Of a stretch of DNA of 64,000 nucleotides, positions 44,944-54,571 are shown in pieces. Numbering within the stretch: position 1 is the stretch's first letter; the number at the start of each line of letters is the position of its first letter. The notes under the pieces are model-generated. The model saw only the letters and a program-made list of their open reading frames with translations, searched no databases and was not told where the DNA came from. This DNA comes from Thermophagus sp052400625. GTDB taxonomy: Bacteria; Bacteroidota; Bacteroidia; Bacteroidales; Marinilabiliaceae. The stretch is from NCBI GenBank assembly GCA_052400625.1, contig JBQTGH010000012.1. One strand, given 5' to 3'. The position numbers and the translations under genes are program-made.

Positions 44944-46695
44944 ATGAATTTGAGTTTTAAATTGTGTTTTATCTGTGCTTTATTGGTGCAATTTCTTGTC
45001 TCATGTCAGGGACAGAACCCGGATGGAAACATATCAGAATTTGAAAGAACCATCGGTAGGCCTTTGGATGGTATTCGCATCGCCTGGGATTATAGCTCTA
45101 TGCAGCGACTGGCACCGCAGGAAGGACGACAGGCGTCGTGGGCGGGCTATCCCAGAATTAGACGATTGAATAATGGATTGTTGATAGCCGTATATGAGAC
45201 TAATGGTAATGTTGAGATCATAAAGAGTAATGATAATGGATTGACCTGGAGTGCACCGACTATTCTCTTTGCAAAGCACACCAGTTCATCGGTTACGATC
45301 AACAAAGCCAATGGTGAACTAATTCAGTTGTCAAACGGCGACCTTGTGGCCGGTTGCAACTATCGCCCTTCGCGTAATGGGGTGGCACCCTTTGCAATAG
45401 CCGTGAGTCGGAGTGCCGATTTTGGGGATTCTTGGTCAGAACCTTTAGTCATTTATGAAGCTGGCCAGGATTTTGCGGACGGTTGCTGGGAACCGGTATT
45501 TCTAGAGTTGCCGTCAGGTGAATTGCAGGTTTATTTTGCCAATGAGGGACCTTACACCAATTCTGATGAGCAGGAAATAGCGATGTTGAGATCTTTTGAT
45601 AATGGAAACACATGGAGTAAGGAGACTGTCAAAGTTAGCTTCAGGAAAAACCATCGTGACGGAATGCCTGTCCCTGTAATTGCAGGAGATGAAATTGTGT
45701 TGGCTATAGAAGATAATGTTTCGGGGCAATTCAAACCTTACATTCTCAGTACCTCACTGGAAAACCCGTGGGAAATTACGGTAGATGGTGCCTCGCACAA
45801 CCGTCATGTCGCCCATAATCCCGAATTGTCGAATCATGTATATGCCGGGGCTCCTTATTTAATGCATCTTCCTTCCGGCGAATTGGTACTTTCTTATCAG
45901 ACAACACGTGGCAGATCTGACGATTGGGAACGTTCTACGATGGAAGTGGCCATTAGAGATTCCGGGAAACTTCAATTTTCAAAAATCACCCAACCCTTCA
46001 ATGTTCCATTGGATCGTGAAGCCAAATGGAATTCTATTTCTCTTTGGGACAAGAATGGGATTGTTGCAGCATCCAGCACCAACTTTCGAAGTGCAACCAA
46101 TGAGGTATGGATTATTTTAGGACATATTATCCCTGAACTTGTGGCTGTCAATAGTGATGTTGTTGTTGATGGCCATTTGGACCAGCAAGAGTGGAAAAAA
46201 GAGTTTCCCCTTTTTGTCGGACATAAAGGGAATGTCAACGTTCTGGCTGATGTCGCATGGGATGATGATTTTTTGTATTTGGCCGCCTTTGTGAGATATA
46301 GAGGTACAGAAAAGTATGGAGGTACCTCGGAAGAGGAAGGAGTAACTTTTTTTGTGGATGCGGGAAATTATTGCCTGATTTCTCCTGATGAAGGTCTATT
46401 TAAAGTGTTTTGTAATACCAATGGGCAATCTCATACAAGCAAGGGTGAAAATGGTGAGTGGAAAAATATTGAAATGGAAGGCATCCGTTTAGTTACTCAG
46501 AATCTAGCCCAAGAAGGTTATTCTCTGGAACTGGCTATTCCACTTCCTGCCCTGAATTATCACGTTGAAAATGATATGCGGATAAATTTAAAACTCAGTT
46601 ACCATGATGAGGAAGGTAGGTTAACAGAAGAAAGCGTTGTTCATAGTATTGATAATGCTTCTAACACCTGGTGTAAAGTGCTTCTAACCCCTTAA
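44944..46695 (+). CDS. Sialidase-fold exo-glycosidase (GH93-like) with C-terminal CBM9-like domain
   Basis: A 583-residue lipoprotein (lipobox LVSC). The first ~370 residues form a six-bladed propeller with three Asp boxes: SNDNGLTWS, SADFGDSWS and SFDNGNTWS. YPRIRRLNNGLLIAVYET near the start fits GH93 exo-alpha-1,5-arabinanases better than GH33 sialidases, because no RIP arginine motif is seen; this assignment is tentative. Residues about 390-583 (VVVDGHLDQQEWKKE, DVAWDDDFLYLAAFV) resemble a carbohydrate-binding family 9-type sandwich. The start is ATG 44944; an in-frame TTG at 44938 overlaps the preceding stop. An exo-arabinanase next to GH43 enzymes would release arabino-oligosaccharides from chain ends. 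Confidence 0.7.
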   Translation: MNLSFKLCFICALLVQFLVSCQGQNPDGNISEFERTIGRPLDGIRIAWDYSSMQRLAPQEGRQASWAGYPRIRRLNNGLLIAVYETNGNVEIIKSNDNGLTWSAPTILFAKHTSSSVTINKANGELIQLSNGDLVAGCNYRPSRNGVAPFAIAVSRSADFGDSWSEPLVIYEAGQDFADGCWEPVFLELPSGELQVYFANEGPYTNSDEQEIAMLRSFDNGNTWSKETVKVSFRKNHRDGMPVPVIAGDEIVLAIEDNVSGQFKPYILSTSLENPWEITVDGASHNRHVAHNPELSNHVYAGAPYLMHLPSGELVLSYQTTRGRSDDWERSTMEVAIRDSGKLQFSKITQPFNVPLDREAKWNSISLWDKNGIVAASSTNFRSATNEVWIILGHIIPELVAVNSDVVVDGHLDQQEWKKEFPLFVGHKGNVNVLADVAWDDDFLYLAAFVRYRGTEKYGGTSEEEGVTFFVDAGNYCLISPDEGLFKVFCNTNGQSHTSKGENGEWKNIEMEGIRLVTQNLAQEGYSLELAIPLPALNYHVENDMRINLKLSYHDEEGRLTEESVVHSIDNASNTWCKVLLTP

Positions 46696-46938
46696 TGAAA
46701 TGAACATGACAAGAATGTTTACCTAGATCAGAACATCTATAAAGCTATGTCATGTGTTTTCAAGTTAGCCAATGAATTAGAAGGATTTTCTCCAGGAGAA
46801 AGATAGAAAGATAGGGCTTGAAAATAAATGCCTGTTGTTTTACAGACAATAATTGATAGAGGAAGGCGTGCTGTGGGAAGAAAGGAGAGGGTTCTTTTTA
46901 ACATTTTAAATATATTCTAAATTTGACAGTGGACGGTT

Positions 46939-48987
46939 ATGAAGAATAAAAAGTCTTTAAAAAATAAGTTTTTGTTTGGTCTGGTTATCATGGCCATATT
47001 CTGTGAAGTGGTCAGTTCTCAAACCATTGATAACATAAGGGCCGAAATAATATTAAAAATGCCAGGAAATCCGGGGGAACATTTTACTTTAAACATTAAA
47101 AATGTCAGTAGAGATAATACTATCAGCTATTTAGGTGGAAATGAGTTCCCAATGGTAGTGACCGGAACAATTGAGGAATCGGGGAGTAATATCCATTATA
47201 GTATTTCATTGACAGCTTTAGAAAATGTATTCTTTAATTTTAAACAAAGTGTAGCTGCGGGTGGTGCAGTTCATGAAAATTGTCAATTTTTGATGCCAGG
47301 ATTTTGGTATCGTCACAATCTTCGTTCTCCTCAAGCAGCCCCATCCTTTCACACCAGTGAGAGCTGGTTGGTAAGAGAAGACCGCTTAAGTTCTCCGCTT
47401 ACGGGGGTATTTGATGAATCCACTGGTCGTTATTTTACAGTATTGAGAACGGATGATTTAAAGACGGTGGCATATACAGCCATTAATTATGGGGAGGTCA
47501 TTCTTTCGGGAGAGAACGATTTAGGTTTTACCGGTTTTGAGAATCAAGAGGGAAAAACATGGTTGTCTTTTGGATTCCCTTATCGTGAATATCCCAAAAC
47601 TTATATTCGAAAGTTGACATTGGCCCCTCCGGTTACTTCATTTTATGAATTAAAAAAGGGAGAAACCAAAACGCTGAGTTGGGTGGTAAAAAAGGGTAGG
47701 GCCTCTGACTTTTCTGACTTTGTATCACAGGTTTGGACTTCTACTTTTGATTATTTGAAACCACAAGCTGTATCATTATTGTATTCCGAAAATGAGATAA
47801 AAAGGACTCTTTCCAACTTCTTTGTGGAGAGCTATGTGGAGAGTGAAGATCTTAATTATTTTTCGGGAATTCATCTACGAACTGATGAGTGTAAAGATAT
47901 GGGAGGCGCTGAAGTTGGGTTTATTGGGCGGGTTCTTTTAAATGCTTTCTTTGCCCACCAATACGCTATTGAGAATGGCCATTTAGAGGTTGGAAAAATA
48001 GCTGCGAAGATATTGAATAGTTACTTGGAAAATGGATTTACCGATTCCGGTTTTTTTAGAGAATCTATTAATTATCATACCCATGAAGAATCTGATGTTT
48101 ATAGTATTCGTCGACAATCGGAGGGGGTCTATGCGATTCTGAATTATCTGGATTATGAACGGAAACATGGACGAAATCATCCAGGTTGGGAAGGGAGAAT
48201 GAAAAAACTGTTATCCAATTTTCTTCGCCTTCAAAACGGAGATGGAAGCTTTCCTCGGAAGTTTAAAGATAATTTTGAGTTGATTGATTCGACAGGAGGA
48301 AGCACTGCTTCGGCCATTGTTCCTTTGGTTATGGCTTCTAAATATTTTAAGGAAAAAGAGTATTTAAAAAGAGCTGAAAAGGCAGGAAAATATCTGGAAT
48401 CAGAGGTAATCCATAAATCTGATTACTTTTCTTCTACGTTAGATGCTTATTGTGAGGATAAGGAGGCCTCACTTTATGCATCGACGGCTATGTATTATTT
48501 GGCATTGGCTTCATCAGGCAAGAAACATGTCCATTATACCTTGTTGGCCAGAAAAGCAGCTTATTTTGCTTTGTCTTGGTATTTTTTGTGGGATGTACCG
48601 TTTGCACAGGGTCAAATGCTGGGCGATATCGGTTTGAAAACCCGTGGATGGGGTAACGTATCTGTAGAAAATAATCATATCGATGTATTCATCTTTGAGT
48701 TTGTAGATGTATTGAATTTTCTGTCAAAAGAAACGGCAGAGAAACGATTTTCAGAATTTGCAGATGTTATAAAGACCTCAATGTTCCAGCTATTACCTTA
48801 TCCGGGCCACATGTGTGGAATAGCAAAAACCGGATATTACCCTGAAGTGGTTCAACACACCAATTGGGATTACGGGAAAAACGGCAAGGGATTTTACAAC
48901 GATATATTTGCTCCCGGTTGGACTGTTGCGTCGTTGTGGGAAATGTTAACGCCTGGAAATGCGATTGAGTTTATGAAATCATATTGA
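46939..48987 (+). CDS. Secreted all-helical (six-hairpin-like) carbohydrate-active protein, family not recognised
   Basis: 682 residues with a signal peptide (about 1-28, VVSSQ). An N-terminal beta-sandwich (about 30-270, with LMPGFWYRHNLRSPQAAPSF) is followed by a large helical domain (about 280-680) with the repeated Trp/Tyr-rich helices of an alpha/alpha toroid: LLSNFLRLQNGDGSFPRKF, DAYCEDKEASLYASTAMYYL and GQMLGDIGLKTRGWGNVSVE. This layout is common in glycoside hydrolases and lyases. I cannot name the family or catalytic residues. It lies between GH93-like and GH43 genes, 243 bp after one and 222 bp before the other, so a role in the same glycan is likely. Confidence 0.65.
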   Translation: MKNKKSLKNKFLFGLVIMAIFCEVVSSQTIDNIRAEIILKMPGNPGEHFTLNIKNVSRDNTISYLGGNEFPMVVTGTIEESGSNIHYSISLTALENVFFNFKQSVAAGGAVHENCQFLMPGFWYRHNLRSPQAAPSFHTSESWLVREDRLSSPLTGVFDESTGRYFTVLRTDDLKTVAYTAINYGEVILSGENDLGFTGFENQEGKTWLSFGFPYREYPKTYIRKLTLAPPVTSFYELKKGETKTLSWVVKKGRASDFSDFVSQVWTSTFDYLKPQAVSLLYSENEIKRTLSNFFVESYVESEDLNYFSGIHLRTDECKDMGGAEVGFIGRVLLNAFFAHQYAIENGHLEVGKIAAKILNSYLENGFTDSGFFRESINYHTHEESDVYSIRRQSEGVYAILNYLDYERKHGRNHPGWEGRMKKLLSNFLRLQNGDGSFPRKFKDNFELIDSTGGSTASAIVPLVMASKYFKEKEYLKRAEKAGKYLESEVIHKSDYFSSTLDAYCEDKEASLYASTAMYYLALASSGKKHVHYTLLARKAAYFALSWYFLWDVPFAQGQMLGDIGLKTRGWGNVSVENNHIDVFIFEFVDVLNFLSKETAEKRFSEFADVIKTSMFQLLPYPGHMCGIAKTGYYPEVVQHTNWDYGKNGKGFYNDIFAPGWTVASLWEMLTPGNAIEFMKSY

Positions 48988-49209
48988 AAGTTTTATGATT
49001 GGCTTCAAAAAGAGTGTGTCGATGGATAGGTAGGGATTAATGCTCTTCCCTCCAATGTGAAGCAAAAAGGGATAGGTTTGATGAATGAAGTTAAAGGTCT
49101 GTAGTAAAAATTTGTGAGGCATTGGGATACATAGATTCATGTGAATTATTTCAGTTGTTTCATTGGAAATATATGTAAGTGTTTGAATAATAATAAAAAT
49201 TGGATAATT

Positions 49210-50259
49210 ATGTTCAAGTTAAAAATTTTGCACCCCGCCATTTTATGCTTTTTGATCACAATGGTCATATTTGCTGGATGCAGTTGTAATAGGAATGAAA
49301 CCTCTGAAACTTCAGTTAAAAAAGAAAAACAGGATGATGGATATGTTAATCCTGTGATAAACAGGAGTTTGCCAGATCCTTCCTTGGTGAAGGGAGAAAA
49401 TGGGTTCTTTTATCTATTTGCGACAGAAGACATTCGTAACATTCCGATACATCGATCTCAAAATCTTGTTGACTGGGAGTTTGTTGGCACCGCATTTACG
49501 AATGGAACACGTCCGGATTTTGAACCCAACGGAGGTTTATGGGCTCCTGATATCAATTTTATAGACGGACGTTATCTGCTGTATTATTCCATGTCTGTGT
49601 GGGGAGGAGAGTGGACCTGTGGTATTGGTGTTGCTACCAGTAATAAGCCAGATGGTCCATATTTTGATCATGGCAAACTTTTTAGAAGTAATGAGATTGA
49701 TGTTCAAAATTCCATTGATCCTTTTTATATTGAGGATGAGGGGAAAAATTATCTTTTCTGGGGTAGTTTTCGGGGAATTTATGCCATTGAGCTTTCTGAG
49801 GATGGATTAAGTCTAAAACCGGAGGCTGAGAAACAACAGGTGGCCGGAACGGCATATGAAGGAACTTACATTCACAAAAGAGACGGATATTATTATTTGT
49901 TTGCTTCCATTGGTTCTTGTTGCGAAGGTGTAAATAGTACTTATACCACCGTTGTTGGGCGTTCTGATAATTTATTTGGTCCATATCTTGATAAGGAGGG
50001 AAACAGCATGATGGCCAATCATCATGAGGTATTAATTAGTGCGAACAGTCGTTTTGTTGGAACAGGCCACAATTCCGAGATCGTACAGGATGATGAAGGT
50101 TCGGATTGGGTCTTTTATCATGCAGTAGATAAAAATAATCCTCAAGGTAGGGTATTGATGCTTCAACGAATTATTTGGGAAGATGGGTGGCCTAAATTAA
50201 TAATGGAAGGGACACCCGGCGTCACTCCTCAAGCTAGGCCAATATTTAGCAGGGATTAG
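49210..50259 (+). CDS. GH43 endo-alpha-1,5-arabinanase-type lipoprotein
   Basis: A 349-residue five-bladed propeller enzyme predicted to cut arabinan chains. The lipobox IFAGC places the lipid near residue 23. GH43 acids are the Asp of LPDPSLVK, the Asp of NSIDPFYIEDEG and the Glu of AYEGTYIHK. GSCCEGVNSTYTTVVGRS is the signature of arabinanase-type GH43 enzymes and is the best substrate clue in this locus. I start at ATG 49210, where a signal peptide begins; a GTG at 49141 would add 23 residues. Confidence 0.88.
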   Translation: MFKLKILHPAILCFLITMVIFAGCSCNRNETSETSVKKEKQDDGYVNPVINRSLPDPSLVKGENGFFYLFATEDIRNIPIHRSQNLVDWEFVGTAFTNGTRPDFEPNGGLWAPDINFIDGRYLLYYSMSVWGGEWTCGIGVATSNKPDGPYFDHGKLFRSNEIDVQNSIDPFYIEDEGKNYLFWGSFRGIYAIELSEDGLSLKPEAEKQQVAGTAYEGTYIHKRDGYYYLFASIGSCCEGVNSTYTTVVGRSDNLFGPYLDKEGNSMMANHHEVLISANSRFVGTGHNSEIVQDDEGSDWVFYHAVDKNNPQGRVLMLQRIIWEDGWPKLIMEGTPGVTPQARPIFSRD

Positions 50260-50500
50260 GTATTCAAAAATTCCTGAATGACTTAAATTTTTTCGCTATA
50301 AAATATGTCATTGGATTGGTGGAACGCACATGAGATGTATTATATAATCATCTTTTCCGAAAAAATAGGGAAGGCTCGGGATCAGTTGTGACCATTCAAT
50401 GGTAAATGTTTGGGATTGATGAGTCAAAGGTGTTCGACTCTAGACTGGGAGGAAGGTTTGATACTTTAAAATAATTTTTAATCAAATAAACTAACAGGAT

Positions 50501-52315
50501 ATGTATAAAAAAGTACCATTACTTATTGCATTGGTTTGGGCTTTCGGAACATTGGTTCAGGCTCAGTGGAAATCGGTAGGAGATAATATTAAAACTTCCT
50601 GGGCAACTGAAATTGACCCTGAAAACGTTTGGCCCGAATATCCACGTCCCATCATGGAACGCAGTCAATGGAAAAATTTAAATGGATTGTGGGAATATGC
50701 GATAACCCCAAAGGAGAGTCATCAACCCCAAAATTTTGAAGGACAAATTTTGGTTCCCTTCGCGGTGGAATCTAGTTTAAGTGGAGTGCAAAAAAGAGTA
50801 GGGGAAGATAATGTTTTATGGTACAAACGAACATTTAAAATTCCGCGAGATTGGAAGAGGAAAAGGATCCTTTTACATTTTGGAGCAGTTGATTGGAGTG
50901 CTGAAGTTTGGATCAACGATGTAAAGATTGGAATGCACGAAGGAGGATATACACCATTTACTTTTGAGATTACTCCTTTTCTAAAGGCGGAAAGACAGGA
51001 GTTAATGGTAAGAGTTTGGGACCCTTCCGATAAAGGGCCACAACCCCGAGGAAAGCAAGTGTCTAAGCCTGGGGGGATTTGGTACACGCCTGTAACAGGA
51101 ATCTGGCAAACGGTTTGGATGGAACCTGTTGGGGAAAAATATATTGAAAAGATTCGTACTACCTCGGATATTGATAATAATAAGGTGAAAGTAAAGGCGT
51201 TGGTTGCCGGAAGCAGTTATGGTGATGTAATCGAAGTTCGTGTAAAGGAAGATGGAAAGGTGATCAAGACAGTTCGAGCCAGTGTCCCCAATCCAGTAGA
51301 AATAAAATTGGAAAATCCAAAACTTTGGAGTCCCGAATCGCCATTTCTATATGACATGGAGGTTGTACTTTTAAATAAGGCAGAACAACTGGATAGGGTG
51401 AAAAGTTATTTTGCCATGCGAAAAGTTTCCATGGGAAGAGATAAAAAGGGAATAATGCGGATTCAACTCAATAACAAGAACTATTTCCATTTGGGGACTC
51501 TTGATCAAGGATGGTGGCCGGATGGCTTATATACCGCACCTTCCGATGAAGCGCTTCAATATGATATCCAAAAGACCAAAGATTTGGGATTTAATATGAT
51601 CCGCAAGCATGTAAAAGTTGAACCGGCTCGTTGGTACACCCATTGCGACCGATTAGGAATATTGGTTTGGCAAGATATGCCAAATGGTGATGCCGGACCT
51701 GGTTGGCAGAACAAGACTTACTTTAAAGGTTGGGAGAATCAGCGAAGCCCTCATTCAGAACAAATTTTCCGAAAGGAATGGAAAGAGATCATAGATTATC
51801 TTTATTCTTATCCAAGTATAGCGGTCTGGGTTCCCTTTAATGAAAGCTGGGGACAGTTTAAAACTATTGAAATAGCAGAATGGACCAAACAATATGATCC
51901 TTCACGTTTGGTAAACCCGGCCAGTGGCGGCAATCATTTTCAGACCGGTGATATTCTGGATCTTCATAATTACCCTGAACCAGACTTGTATCTTTATGAT
52001 GCGCAAAGGGCCACGGTGCTTGGTGAATATGGTGGCATTGGCTTGCCTCTAAAAGGTCATTTATGGGCAAAAGATCGAAATTGGGGATATGTTCAGTTTA
52101 AATCAATCAAGGAAGTAACCAACGAATATATCAGATATGCCCAAAAACTTAAAGAATTGGTTAAGGCTGGTTTTTCTGCTGCTGTTTATACCCAGATTAC
52201 GGACGTGGAAGTCGAAGTCAACGGCCTGATAACCTATGACCGGAAAGTTGTTAAAATAGAGGAGCCAAGAATACAAAAAATTAATCAGGAGGTAATTAGT
52301 GTGGTTGGTGATTAG
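50501..52315 (+). CDS. GH2-family glycoside hydrolase
   Basis: A 604-residue secreted enzyme (signal peptide to about residue 22, VQAQW). The N-terminal jelly-roll (about 45-210: ERSQWKNLNGLWEYAI, AVDWSAEVWINDVKIGMHEGGY) precedes an immunoglobulin-like domain and a TIM barrel. Acid/base E448 lies in PFNESWG and nucleophile E509 in LGEYGG, both as in GH2. Members are beta-galactosidases, beta-glucuronidases, beta-mannosidases or alpha-arabinopyranosidases. It is short, lacking the large-form C-terminal domains. In an arabinan/arabinogalactan setting a galactosidase or arabinopyranosidase role is plausible but unproven. Confidence 0.88.
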   Translation: MYKKVPLLIALVWAFGTLVQAQWKSVGDNIKTSWATEIDPENVWPEYPRPIMERSQWKNLNGLWEYAITPKESHQPQNFEGQILVPFAVESSLSGVQKRVGEDNVLWYKRTFKIPRDWKRKRILLHFGAVDWSAEVWINDVKIGMHEGGYTPFTFEITPFLKAERQELMVRVWDPSDKGPQPRGKQVSKPGGIWYTPVTGIWQTVWMEPVGEKYIEKIRTTSDIDNNKVKVKALVAGSSYGDVIEVRVKEDGKVIKTVRASVPNPVEIKLENPKLWSPESPFLYDMEVVLLNKAEQLDRVKSYFAMRKVSMGRDKKGIMRIQLNNKNYFHLGTLDQGWWPDGLYTAPSDEALQYDIQKTKDLGFNMIRKHVKVEPARWYTHCDRLGILVWQDMPNGDAGPGWQNKTYFKGWENQRSPHSEQIFRKEWKEIIDYLYSYPSIAVWVPFNESWGQFKTIEIAEWTKQYDPSRLVNPASGGNHFQTGDILDLHNYPEPDLYLYDAQRATVLGEYGGIGLPLKGHLWAKDRNWGYVQFKSIKEVTNEYIRYAQKLKELVKAGFSAAVYTQITDVEVEVNGLITYDRKVVKIEEPRIQKINQEVISVVGD

Positions 52316-52677
52316 AGAGGGGTTAATAGAAATTCGTAAATATATGGCTCAGAAAGAAAAGAGAGAAAGGATCTGATAATATAGTTACTTTGTATTAATA
52401 AACAGAGTTTATTTGTCTGAAAGTGAAATCAATAAGCATGGGGTTTGCCCCATGCTTGTTTCTGAATACTTTTGGAAGAAATGATTTAATGTTTTTGGTC
52501 GATGGTTAAAAGCGCTCATTATGGAAATGATTTAGTAATCTACATGGTTTTAACTCGATTTTTGAAGGGGTAAATCGACTGGAACAACCTTTTTAGCCTG
52601 TCCATAAGATCTTAATGGGTTATAATTTAGTTTTCTTTGAATTAAGAGGGTGAAATTAAGAGAGAAAGAATAACAAT
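52316..52677. other. Intergenic region between GH2 and sulfatase genes
   Basis: 362 bp without a gene. It contains the terminator at 52434 and presumably a separate promoter for the sulfatase. Confidence 0.5.
52434..52462 (+). terminator. Terminator after the GH2 gene
   Basis: AAGCATGGGG-TTTG-CCCCATGCTT is a perfect 10-bp stem with a 4-nt loop, followed by GTTTC. It ends the transcript of the preceding enzymes. Confidence 0.8.
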
Positions 52678-54306
52678 ATGTATAGGATATTATTTTTATT
52701 TTGTTTGACGGGAGGTTTTCTGTCTGGATGTTCTTTTTTAGCCGGCGAACCAAGGGAAGAAAGGCCCAACATTCTGATTATGATGGTGGATGACATGGGG
52801 TATTCCGATTTGGGATGTTATGGAGGAGAGATTCATACCCCCAATATTGATCAATTGGCCAGCCAGGGTATTCGTTTTACGCAAATGCATAATACTGCCA
52901 GGTGTTGCCCTTCACGAGCTTCCTTATTGACTGGCCACTATCCGCATCGGGCAGGTATTAACGGCATGGGGGTTAATTTGAGCATGAATACCGCAACTAT
53001 TGCTGAAGTGCTAAAGGAAAAGGGTTATCATACCGGCATGACTGGAAAGTGGCATCTGTCTGAAACCAAACCGTTAGATGACCCCACAGAACAGTTACGA
53101 TGGTTGGCCCATCGGGTGGATTACGGATCCTTTTCCCCGTTAGAGAATTATCCATGTAACCGTGGCTTTGATGAACATTGGGGTGTCATTTGGGGAGTGG
53201 TCAATTATTTTGATCCTTTTAGTTTGGTTCACAATGAGAAACCCATAAAAGAGGTTCCTGAAGATTTTTACATGACTGATTTTATAACTGAAAAATCCAT
53301 TGGGCTCATTGATTCTTATAGCAAAGATGATAAACCTTTCTTTTTGTATGTTGCCCATACAGCCCCTCACTGGCCCTTGCATGCCCTTCCAGAGGATATA
53401 GAAAAATACAAGGATACATACAAAGAGGGGTGGGATGTTATGCGGGAGAAACGATATCAGCGAATGGTGAAAATGGGAATTATAAACAGGGAGACCTATC
53501 CCTTGCCTGCTAATTCGTCAGGAAAACGTTGGGAAGATTGTGAGGAAAAAGACTACGAGGCCGCATGTATGGCTGTTCATGCCGCCATGATCGACCGGGT
53601 GGACCAGGGAGTTGGCAGGATTATTCAAAAATTAAAGGAAACAGGTCAATATGAGAATACTATTATTATGATCCTTTCAGACAATGGGGCTTCCTATGAA
53701 AGAGGTTATCCTCCCGGATTCGATCGTCCTGGTTTCACGCGGGATTCCGTCATGATTGAATACAATGCCCACCATCCTGGAAGAGAAACCACCTGGAATT
53801 ATATTGGTGATGCCTGGGCCAGTGCTTCCAACACCCCGTTTCGTTACTGGAAAATGGAGTCGTATGAAGGGGGTACCGCAACCCCCTTTATCATTCACTG
53901 GCAAGCCGGATTAAAGGGCAAAGAAAACAGCATCAATCACGTGGTTGCACATATTATGGATATTCTTCCTACCTGTTTGGACGTTACTGGTACTAAATTT
54001 CCGGAATATGTCAATGGGAGGAAGGTGATTCCTCCCGTTGGGAAAAGTTTAATCCCCTTAATTAGGGATGAAAATGTTTCTCTTCATGATACTTTATACT
54101 GGGAGCATCAAGGTGGGAGAGCCATTCGCACTGCCATGTGGAAGATGTCGGCTCTCCCTGGCAAACAATGGGAGTTGTTTCGGATAACTGAAGATCACAC
54201 GGAGACCAGGGATCTGGCAGATCAATATCCCGAGAAAGTGAAAGAACTGGAAAGAGCATGGGAAAAGTGGGCTGTCAATGTTGGAATTGATTTCCGAAAG
54301 AATTAA
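52678..54306 (+). CDS. S1-family sulfatase lipoprotein
   Basis: A 542-residue type I sulfatase that removes sulfate esters from a glycan. The lipobox LSGC gives C18. The metal site includes D38 and D39 (MMVDDMGYSDLG). The formylglycine motif is C76-C-P-S-R, followed by ASLLTG, and needs an anaerobic or aerobic maturase elsewhere in the genome. HTAPHWPLHA and ILSDNGASYERG are further family blocks. Its presence among GH43 enzymes suggests a sulfated polymer. It lies behind a terminator and so is probably transcribed on its own or with the next gene. Confidence 0.93.
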   Translation: MYRILFLFCLTGGFLSGCSFLAGEPREERPNILIMMVDDMGYSDLGCYGGEIHTPNIDQLASQGIRFTQMHNTARCCPSRASLLTGHYPHRAGINGMGVNLSMNTATIAEVLKEKGYHTGMTGKWHLSETKPLDDPTEQLRWLAHRVDYGSFSPLENYPCNRGFDEHWGVIWGVVNYFDPFSLVHNEKPIKEVPEDFYMTDFITEKSIGLIDSYSKDDKPFFLYVAHTAPHWPLHALPEDIEKYKDTYKEGWDVMREKRYQRMVKMGIINRETYPLPANSSGKRWEDCEEKDYEAACMAVHAAMIDRVDQGVGRIIQKLKETGQYENTIIMILSDNGASYERGYPPGFDRPGFTRDSVMIEYNAHHPGRETTWNYIGDAWASASNTPFRYWKMESYEGGTATPFIIHWQAGLKGKENSINHVVAHIMDILPTCLDVTGTKFPEYVNGRKVIPPVGKSLIPLIRDENVSLHDTLYWEHQGGRAIRTAMWKMSALPGKQWELFRITEDHTETRDLADQYPEKVKELERAWEKWAVNVGIDFRKN

Positions 54307-54400
54307 ATTTCTGTTGCATTGACCTAATAAACTCAAATTAGTTATCCGTGTGATAACTTTTCTTAATAAGGGGAAATTTATAAAGGTTTCTATTGTTCTT

Positions 54401-54520
54401 CCCTATCAAATTGATTTAAATCATAGGCCGGATGGAACTCGCATGACCATAAATTTATTCATGTTCTTATTGGAACAATCATTGTTGGGCAAGCACGTTT
54501 TATCCCTTTATTTAGTCGGT
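54401..54520 (-). repeat. Inverted-arm element IR, copy 3 (opposite orientation)
   Basis: CGGATGGAACTCGCATGAC (54429-54447) is the reverse complement of the right arm of copy 1. An inner hairpin AACAAT-C-ATTGTT (54474-54486) and a weaker partner arm AAGCACGTTTTATCCC (54491-54506) follow. The tail (AAATTGATTTAAATCATAGG) lies at the left, so the element points away from the downstream gene. Confidence 0.6.
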
Positions 54521-54571
54521 TGGATCCATATAGAAACCGGTAAAAGCTGAATTGTAAATAACTATTTAATT

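Noticed and set aside
44944..46695. True sialidase (GH33) call for the Asp-box protein
   Set aside because: Asp boxes occur in several propeller families. No RIP-type arginine motif is seen, and the context is arabinan-type, so GH93-like is preferred.
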